Of a DNA stretch of 64,000 nucleotides, positions 56,501 through 64,000 are shown in pieces. The notes under the pieces are model-generated. The model saw only the letters and a list, made by a program, of their open reading frames with translations. It searched no databases and was not told where the DNA came from. This DNA is from Deuterostichococcus epilithicus (lineage: Eukaryota > Chlorophyta > Trebouxiophyceae > Prasiolales > Stichococcaceae), in NCBI GenBank assembly GCA_033439295.1, contig JAVTLE010000004.1, forward strand, positions 248,012-312,011. Direction: 5' to 3'. How positions within the stretch are numbered: position 1 is the stretch's first letter; each line of letters starts with the position of its first letter. A program made the position numbers and the translations under genes.

Positions 56501-57590
56501 GCTGGCCACACACGCATGACGAATGTGCGGCAGACTGACCTGCTGCACCCGCCTGAGGGCTTCGCCTCATCTGCAGCCATTCGGCTCGCAGGTCGACGAG
56601 GAGCCCGCCTCGCAGCATCAAGAAGCGGCAGCAGCGCACGCCGGGCGGCAATTGCTTCCCCGACTTCATGCAGCGCGCGCCGCCGCCCGTGGCGGCGTGG
56701 GCAGGCGCAGCCCCACAGCCTCTGCACTTTGGCGGCGGCGGCGAATCGCAGCTGACCGCCGCCGAGNCCGCGCTGCTGCTGTCGCTGTCAGCCGCGGCGC
56801 CCACGACGGAGCCGCAGCAGAGGCCTGCCGCCGCCGCCGCCGGCGTCAGCCACCACGGCGGCCGCGCAGGCGCTGCCGACTTCTCCGCCCAGCAGCGCTG
56901 CGCGTCCCTAGGCTCACTCGGCTCCGAACAGCTGCAGCTGATGGGGCTGGGGTCTCGCTTCGGCCGGGGGGCCGAGGCGTGGGAGGACGGGGCCACCGCA
57001 GGCGGCAAGTCGTTGGCGCCAGGCCCACCGTTCTCCTTCGTGCAGCCGCCGGTTCAGCCGCCGGCCTGGGGCGCGGCGGCGCATGCTGGGCAGCATGCTG
57101 CGCGGGCTGCGGTGGCTGGCGCGCCAGGGCATGCGGCTCAGCAATTGCTGTTCCAACAGACGCGCCACGCGGTGCGGCAGCCGTACCAGCGGCAGTCGCT
57201 GCCGGCCGGCGTGCCGTCGCTGGCTGCCCTGCCCTCGCGGCTGCCGCACGGCGGCGAAGGTCAGCAGCAGGGGCAGTGTTGGCATAGCAACAGCCCCGAC
57301 GGCGAGGTGCAGCCGCTGGCGCCCGGGCAGATGGTGAGGCCACTGCGCAATGTGTCGTGTCGGTGCTCTCAAGGCTTGTATAAGATCGGCCTGCGATTTG
57401 ACCTCTGTTGGGCGGTTTCTGGAGCGGTGGGCTGCCGACTGCGTGTGGGGGTGTGACACAACCTGTTGGCAAGTAATGTCTGTTTGTAGCTGGTGTCACT
57501 GCTGATTAAGCATCTTGGGTGCTTCCGCAGGCACTGGACAGGCCCGGCCGCACGTCGCCCGCCGGCATGGACTGGCAGCTACACCAGTAA
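52283..57590 (+). CDS. Unrecognised Gln-rich protein with basic patches
   Basis: A block of exons joins in phase: 52899-53105, 53387-53625, 53842-54355, 54641-54869, 55110-55306. Further coding blocks lie at about 55561-55700, 56042-56400 and 56593-57333, the last joined in phase to 57531-57590, which ends in TAA. A candidate first exon (52283-52358, MDEVDLEDDTSAEDSSRRE) does not join in phase to 52899, so the 5' end is unresolved. The protein has a charged helical segment (LAEECRALGPLLGG; SSIVRAMAAGDVRRFLQAG), a long polyglutamine tract, WDQQQQQQQQ, and Gly/Ser/Ala-rich spacers. Two Arg/Lys clusters (VRRLPRNERLRR; RRSTRSPPRSIKKRQQR) resemble nuclear localisation signals. No domain is recognised; a nuclear regulatory protein is only an inference. 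An N lies at 56767. Confidence 0.5.
53397..53530 (+). repeat. Interrupted CAG trinucleotide repeat (polyglutamine)
   Basis: About 40 CAG units interrupted by CGG and GGG lie within exon 53387-53625. The splice phase from exon 52899-53105 places it in the Gln frame, giving a Gln run broken by four Arg and then further Gln. The Ala and Ser frames are shadows. Confidence 0.85.
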
Positions 57591-59045
57591 GCGCGTGCGG
57601 CGCCAAGCAAGGATTCGGCAACTCATGGCGACCCGATGCTTATGGCCACCTGAACAGACTCTACATCCCGAGCCAACCGATATTGCTTGGCCAGATGCCA
57701 GCGGGTGGCCATATTTGTGGTGACTTCCAGCAGTCAGTCGGTGGCAGGTGTCAATGCGCTCCGCTGGCGCAGAAGGTTTGTGTGCCGCTGTTGCCGTGGG
57801 GGCGGGTGCCAGACTCGCACACAGATGCTCCGAGCGGCTCCGTTACGACAGCCATGCCGGGCGCAGTCCTCTGTTAGCTGTCCCTCCGGCAGTGCCATGA
57901 CCGTCGTGATACGCTCGGGTGTCGCCCTGTGTGCGGGACTCAGCCCAGTGCAGCGCAGCAAGTCTTGTCAAGAACATAACGTTGGACAAGAATCATGGCA
58001 ACTGGTGCACCGTTGCATGCTGGACTGGAGCGGGTATCGGAATCGATGCTGAAACACACGGCGGCCGCACGGGCAGGAGAAGACGACCCCCTGCTTGTCG
58101 TGCGCTTCAATCCGGATCAAGTCAATAATACGTTCTCAAATTCAGCCTGAATTTTATTCAAGGTCAATGATTGGCAGCGGTATCGTCGCGATGGCAGTCG
58201 CAGGCGGCAGCTGAAATGCGCTGCTGCCTCCGCTTCGTTGATTCTCAATCAGCGCCAGCTGCCAAGGCAACAGCGACTGCGACAGCTTGTTTGCAGATTA
58301 TTTTGGTACTGTAGATTGCACAGATGCTGTGATCTGACCTGCTTGCGGCTCCTGCATGACATGTTGCTGATGTGTGGTTTATTATTTGTGTGGTTGACGT
58401 TTTGCAATCTGAAGTGATGTGATGCTGTGGATTTTTCTGCTGGTCGGGTCTGCTGTGCGCGATTGTTTTCTGATCCGCGTTGTAACCTCCTGTCAGTGCC
58501 ACATGCTCCCCACGGTAGGTGTTGGCGGCCCTAGCCGGAGAGATTCAGTGGCGCCGCCAGTTGTCTAGGAACCCAAATCCGGAGTTCGAAGATGGACCTC
58601 TAGATGATGATCAGACAATGTTTCTGCGAACAAAGTACAAAGTGACCAGAAACATACAGGTGGGTGCACAGCAGCAAGGACGTGCTGATTTGTACTTGTC
58701 AAACACAACTCGACGTTTCTAAGAACTTCAATTTGTGCTTGGTCCACAAATTTGCAGTGGCGTCGCACAAACCTGGCTGTCAGGCCTGCAGGCTGTCCCA
58801 GCCACGACTGCCGAACAACGAGCTGCCGCAAGCAAGAAACCGACCATAGCGTACACAAAAGGGTTGCAGCCGCAATTGCAGGATGCATCGCATCTACCTA
58901 AGCACACGTCTCTTGGGCCCCTGCCATTGAGCGGCGGTACCCAGCGGTGGCCAAACGCCGTCCCCACAACCGGGGCACAACACCGCCAGCGAGGCCGCGG
59001 GGGCCGGCGCCGTAGCCACCGCAGGCCCCGAGCCGAGCATCCGCC
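57591..59045. other. Region between convergent Gln-rich and LRR genes
   Basis: Contains the 3' regions of both genes. A plus-strand TGTAA at 58481-58485 may end the Gln-rich transcript. The part around 58.1-58.5 kb is AT-richer. One orphan exon-like segment at 58519-58663 is listed separately; nothing else is supported. Confidence 0.4.
58519..58663 (+). other. Orphan exon-like segment
   Basis: An open stretch encoding RNPNPEFEDGPLDDDQTMF and RTKYKVTRNIQ ends in a good CAG|GTGGGT donor. Its amino-acid composition is ordinary, unlike chance frames here. No partner exon was found and the product is unknown. Confidence 0.25.
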
Positions 59046-62000
59046 TCAGATGGGGCTGCGGCGGCGGTGCTGCTGCGCGGCGCCGCCGAATGCNGGCGTG
59101 CGGGGCTCCTCCTCTTCGGTCTCCTGCTGCCCCGCTGCCGCGCCGCGGCCGGCGCGTTCCTCCGCCGCTGTCTGCAGCGCGATGCGGTGCCAGTTGGCGT
59201 GCGCGCCGCTGCCGCTGCGCGCGGATGGCACAACCCAGTCAGGGTCTCGGCCCGGAGGACGCCGCAGTCCAGCCTTTGTCCGGTTTTGCAGTCTAGTTTG
59301 TCTGTCTGTATGCTGTGGGGCGCTGAAGTCTCGATGCGCCCTCAGAATGCAGCGTCAATGATATGCGCACATCATCGCAGCCCCGCACAATGCATTCAGG
59401 CGGAGCGCCGCCGTCGTGCAGTCAGGCCGCCACGAGACCGGCGCCCTCAGACCGGGTCAGCAGCCGGACGAGCATGAGCCAGCACCCACAACATCCATCC
59501 ACCCCGCCCACTGCATCCCATGAACGCTTAGACAATGCTCACTGGTGGCGCGGGGTGTGCGGCGTCCTCGCCAGGGATGTGGACCCTGCCACGGCGCCGC
59601 CCGCCGCCGGGCTGCCGGCGGCCCAGCTGAAGGCGCGCCCCATGCCCGCCCCCAGAGGCCCCCACGAGGCGCTGGCGCCTGCTGGCGGTGCCGCTGCGGG
59701 CGCCACATCGGCGGCGCGCACCGCCGGCAGCACCGGCCCGCCGGCGCGCACCGAGACGGCGGCGGCCGCCCTCGACGGCTGGTAGCTGGCGCCCTGCCTG
59801 CAGGGGGAGCAAGGCGACGACAGGGGAGCTTCAGACGCGGGCTGTGGGGTGCAGTCGGCGCTGGTGCGCACGTGGCAGCCCTGGCGGCAGCGGTGCATCG
59901 CAGGCGCTGTGGTGCACGGGGCAAGGCGCTGCTGCACAGCCGCAACCATGCCAACGCATGGCCAAGGCGGGCTGGCAGACATCCATGCGCAGCGGTTCAC
60001 ACGCACTTGGGGCTGGGGTTGGGCGGCCCGCCAAATCCGAGCGCTGCGCGCAGGCCCCCCATGCGGCCGGCGGCCGGCGTGTGCGGCTCCTCCTGGCCAT
60101 CTGTATCCCCCCTGTCGGCAGCCGCCAGCCAGGAGCTGGAGGCTGGGACGGCCGCGATACGGTCGCCTGCAGGCGGCCCCGCGTCGGCCGTGAGCTCGAA
60201 CTTGGCGGCGCCTGCGCACGAGTGTCGGACAGGGCCCATGAGACTTGCGGGGGCGATACCAGAGCCACTTCCAATCAGCCAACAGCCGACAGCCAAGGCC
60301 GAGCTGCGCACAGGAGCCAGACAATCGGGCGGCGTTGCATGAGCGGCTCTCCCGATGCAAGGAATAAGTCGAATGACTTGGGCGGTTGCAGGCTGCTAGT
60401 TGGCAGCTGGGCAGGCGCAGGGGGGTTTCAAATAGATACAGATAGAGAAAATTAGGCAAGAATTAGAGAGGCGCTCACCGCCGCTGTCGCCCAGCGGGCT
60501 CATGCCGCGCGCCTTGCGCTTCAGGCTGCCGGCAAAGCCGCCGCCGCCGCCACCGCCGGCCGCCGGCGGCGAGTGGTACATACTGCCCTTGGGGCCGCGC
60601 TTCCACAGGTTGGTCTCCGGGTCGTACGGCAGCGCCGACTGGAGGGCAGCAGCACCGACTGATGGTCGAGCGATCAGCAGCGAGAGATGGTGCCAAGTCA
60701 AGGCCCCTTCGAGAAGACCAAAGAGACTCAATGAACGTGCGGTACCTGGTGGGCTGAGAGCCTGCCTGTGCAGGCGTGGCCATGAGAACGGTCTTGCAGC
60801 AGCCTCAGCCGCAACAGCGGCAGGCGGAACAGCCCCCGCTGCGGCCCAAGATGCAGCTCGGAGCCGCAGCTGCACATGCATTCGAGTTATGGCACGTCTC
60901 GTGGAGTGCATCTTGCGCAGCGCTGTTCACCTGCGGCGCGCGGTTTCGGCGGCGGTCCCACAGGAACCAGCCGCCGATGGCGGCGGCGCCCAGCAGCAGG
61001 ATAACCAGGATGGGAATGGAAATCAGGAGGCCCTTGTTCTTCTTGCTGCTGGTCTGGGTCGGCTCTGCGCAGGCAGCCACAAGAGCTTCGTTAAGGTTGG
61101 CCCTAAGTCGGCCCCCACGACCATCCATCAACAACCAAAAGCCTGCAGAGCCAACACAGCGTGTTGGATCCATCAAGAACCAACACTGTGTGTCTGGCCT
61201 CAAGTCACAGACGCTGCACATCGTGTCCAGAGACACATGAGATGCGTCGCTGTCTGTGCCAGGTGCTCGGCCGCGATGCGATCGCCAGCCGGCGGGGCGT
61301 CGAGCGGCGTCGATGACCGGTGTGTGTGAGCAGGGCCCAACAGCGGTTTCGAACAGCGGCGAGCCCACCTTCGACCTTGAGGAAGTCGCTGATGTTGTGC
61401 GGCGTGAGGGAGCTCAGGTCAGCGGTCGCGCCGATGGGCACGGCGCTGGCGCTCCCGGTGTAGCAGGTCAGGCCCTCAGTGACAGAGGACGGCACCGGCG
61501 CCTCCAGGTCCACAAAGTCCTGGGGGCAGGTGAAGCGGTTTCCCTGCGCGGTTGCAGAACATGGCGTCGCTCACACACGGCGCCGGCACATCATCCGCTC
61601 CGCAACACCAGACGGTGCGGAGCGGATACGTCACCCTGAGCCCGCCGCAGGCGATGGAACCGCTTCAGGAACAAGACCCGGAGGCGACAGGCTGGTGTGC
61701 TGTTTGTCGCTGCGGCTGCAGTGGGCAGAATGCAGAACCCTAAACCCTACACGGGGGGCTGCGCGCCTGCAGCGCAAGGCGCAGGGCGCCTTCGGCGGCC
61801 GTCGCATTTGCAAGCAGCCAGGTGGGGAAGGCGCCGTTCAGCTGGTTGGCCGACAGGCCCAGGGAGCCGCTGCCAGCGTCGACCGCCGCCAGGCGCGCCA
61901 GCTCTGCCGGCACCGACCCTGCGTCGGCGGGACATCAACACTTGTTCACACGGCTGCCAGGCACCGCCTCCACGCGCCTTGGGCGCGTAACAAGGTGCAG

Positions 62001-64000
62001 GTTTGAGGGCAGCTGCAGGGCGTTGACGGGCGCCGCTCAAACGAGAGGGCCCTTCGAAGCAGCAGGTTTGTACAGCAGTCAAGGGTGGGTGACTAGGCGT
62101 TTGAAAGGAATTTCCTTCAACAGCTCTAGGGTGACCAGATCTCGGGCGGGTTGGGACCGCACCGGACAGCTGGTTGCGGTCAAGCAGCAGGCTTGTGGCG
62201 CCGCCGCCGCCGGCGGGCAGCGCCGCGGCAAACAGCCCGAGCGTGCCCGTCAGCTTGTTGCCTGACAGGTCGATGGCCCTGAGCTTAGGCGCGGTGGCCA
62301 GCGCCGACGGCAGCGGCCCTGACAGTGTGTTGCCGGACAGGACCAGGGCCTCCAGCGAGCTCAGGGCGCCTGCAATCCCGAGCCGGCAGCAGTGAGAGAC
62401 TTGCAGATGTAGCGAGCAGTGGCGAGTGGCGTGCCGCCAGGCAGCAGACAGCACCACCGAAGCGACTGGCCATCCATGCAGTGTTGTCAGGCACCAGCAT
62501 TGACATCTGTGCCGCCAGCAAAGCTGCAGCTGGTTGGCTCAGTTTGCAGAACCCTCAATTCAGCTGCGCCATGGGATGTGCCAACAACGATGGCAGCGCA
62601 CCGTACGAGGCGGGAACGGCGCCAGTGAAGTCGTTGTTCGACAGATCTGCTGAGACCGCGGCGGCTGGCAGCGCCGGCAGCGCACCCGACAGCTGGTTGC
62701 CGCTCAGGTCGATGTTTGCCAGCGCCACTGCCGCCGCCAGCGAGGGCACGCTGCCTGCAGTCCCAGATGTAAGCGAAGTCAATTCGAACGGGCGAGCAAG
62801 GGTGGCGCAGATTCCGGAAATTATTTGTGGCGTTCCTGCCAGGTGCATTGCCTAGCAACCTGCCGCTGCTGGATGCCACAACCATGCAGCTGTTGAGATT
62901 CTCGTTTCGGCACAGCTTGAGTGCTTCCCCCAAGGCATTCTGTCCTGCAGGATTGCATCCGACTCGCGCCCGCTTGCATGCTTGCGTCACCCGCATGCAT
63001 GCCGCAGCACAAGCAGGAGCGCCGCAGGAGAGGCGTGCGCGCCTGCCAGCTGGTTGCCGGTGAGATTGAGCGCCAGCAGGCGGCTGGCGGTGGGCGGCGC
63101 CGGCACAGAGCCCGTGAGCGCGTTGCCGCCCAGAGAAAGGAACTGCAGCTTCGGGGCAGCCGCCAGACACACCGGCACCGGTCCCGTCAGCCTGCGATTG
63201 GCGTCGGCGGTCAGTTGGCAGTGGACAGATCAAGGGGAAGTTCTGATTAGCAAGCTTCCCAGGACGATGCTGGATTGATCCTACTGGCGGGGGCAACATG
63301 GAGCAGGGTGTTGGCGGCTTTGGCAGAACTCCTCTCGTGGAGCGTCTGTTGCCGCTGCACACCATGAGACAGTTCGCTCTTCTGACGAAATTGGACATGA
63401 GCTGACTGCGGTGAGGCGGCCCAGGTTGCCAGTGCTGTTGCCCACCCGTTGTTGCTGACGTCGAGCTCCTGCAGCGCGGGGCTGGCATTGTCGCAGCCGA
63501 GCGCGCCGGTCACATTGTTGGACGCCAGATTGACGGCTGCCAGCCGGCCCAGCTGCTGCGTCGCCAGCGCAAGCGTCGGCAGGCTGCGGGGCAGCAGGCA
63601 TCAACATTCACTCAAGGCTTTTGGCACCCCCAAAATTGTGTGCCGAACTTCAGGTCGAGTATTGTGCAAGAAATGCGCCACACTGGTGACCCAGAACGCG
63701 TGGGGTACTGTGCAGGGCAGGGGCGTCGGCAACAGCACATACCCTACACCCACAAGGCCAGGGGGTGCTACTCACTCGATGGACAGTGCGTTGTCGGAGA
63801 TATCCAGGCGCTGCAGCGCGTAGAAGGTTGCCAGCAGGTCGGTGGCCAGATCGCACTGCAGGCCCTGGCCGCTCAGGTCGAAGGACACCAGCGCTGACTC
63901 GCTGCCGGGCAGGAGACAGGATATGGGATCAGAAGGAAGCCAGCAGGAGGTTGACGCATCTGCAGCCAGTGCGGCGGAGCCTGGTGCCGCAAGGTTGGCA
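59046..64000 (-). CDS. LRR receptor-like membrane protein without kinase (5' end outside window)
   Basis: In-phase exons: 63776 to beyond 64000, 63446-63583, 63043-63191 (GC donor), 62602-62754, 62163-62369, 61767-61918 (GC donor), 61369-61543, 60931-61064, 60479-60638, 60007-60211, 59543-59797, and a last exon ending TGA at 59046 whose 5' end (about 59290) is uncertain. The ectodomain has plant-type leucine-rich repeats: LQRLDISDNALSI, LQELDVSNNGLTGPVP, LLALNLTGNQLAGSVP, LANIDLSGNQLSGALP, LRAIDLSGNKLTGTLG. It closes with LRLALQGNRFTCPQ and a juxtamembrane domain. A single transmembrane helix (GLLISIPILVILLLGAAAIG) is followed by a basic stop-transfer and a Gly/Ala/Ser-rich tail of roughly 270 residues with no kinase motifs. 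Expected at the plasma membrane, outside domain sensing or adhesive; ligand unknown. An N lies at 59094. Confidence 0.88.
61738..61749 (-). repeat. TTTAGGG telomere-type motif just inside an LRR-gene intron
   Basis: CCCTAAACCCTA on the plus strand (TAGGGTTTAGGG in gene sense) starts about 17 bases after the GC donor of exon 61767-61918. Confidence 0.6.

Noticed and set aside
1-64000. tRNA, rRNA, CRISPR array, organellar or viral genes
   Set aside because: No cloverleaf, rRNA core, regularly spaced identical repeats or recognisable organellar or viral proteins were seen.

Overview
The window reads as nuclear DNA of a green alga (Chlorophyta). It is GC-rich, with intron-dense genes, alanine- and glycine-rich low-complexity coding sequence, a plant-type tandem CCCH zinc-finger protein, a TBL/PMR5-type acyltransferase, the plastid carotenoid-pathway paralogue CruP, TGTAA-type poly(A) signals and short TTTAGGG-type motifs. 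I cannot name the genus. All exon models were built by eye from splice sites, phase continuity and family motifs. No tRNA, rRNA, CRISPR array or recognisable transposon was seen.

Layout. (1) 0.4-12.6 kb, minus: a FUSC-type membrane transporter of about 27 exons, 3' end unresolved. (2) 12.6-15.9 kb: mostly non-coding, with diverged tandem repeats and a weak plus-strand coding candidate. (3) 15.9-20.1 kb, minus: a secreted Ala-rich/Pro-Gln-repeat protein assembled from small polyalanine exons. (4) 20.7-28.2 kb, minus: CruP. (5) 29.2-34.6 kb, minus: a JMJD6 orthologue keeping both its catalytic core and its polyserine tail. (6) 34.9-38.7 kb, plus: tandem CCCH protein, divergent from JMJD6 across about 300 bp. 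(7) 39.4-45.9 kb, minus: HEATR6-like protein. (8) 46.8-50.7 kb, plus: TBL/PC-esterase-like protein. (9) 52.3-57.6 kb, plus: unrecognised Gln-rich basic protein. (10) 59.0 kb to the right edge, minus: LRR receptor-like protein with one membrane span and no kinase seen. The genes do not form a pathway; this is an ordinary eukaryotic gene neighbourhood.

The main unexplained signal is inside the introns. In the FUSC, CruP, JMJD6 and TBL genes, introns contain degenerate copies of the edge of the neighbouring exon. The copies usually carry the splice junction and are often stepped at roughly 110-135 bp, sometimes in ladders of two or three. The clearest case is the TBL gene, where the exon encoding the catalytic GDS block is preceded by one near-intact and two decayed copies. 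This suggests intron growth by repeated local duplication of exon-edge segments, some of which could still be spliced. A second notable feature is recurrent GC-AG introns, three of them with the identical donor CAG|GCGCGC.

The assembly has isolated N bases concentrated in GC-rich exons and at least two apparent frameshifts, so some exon details are provisional.
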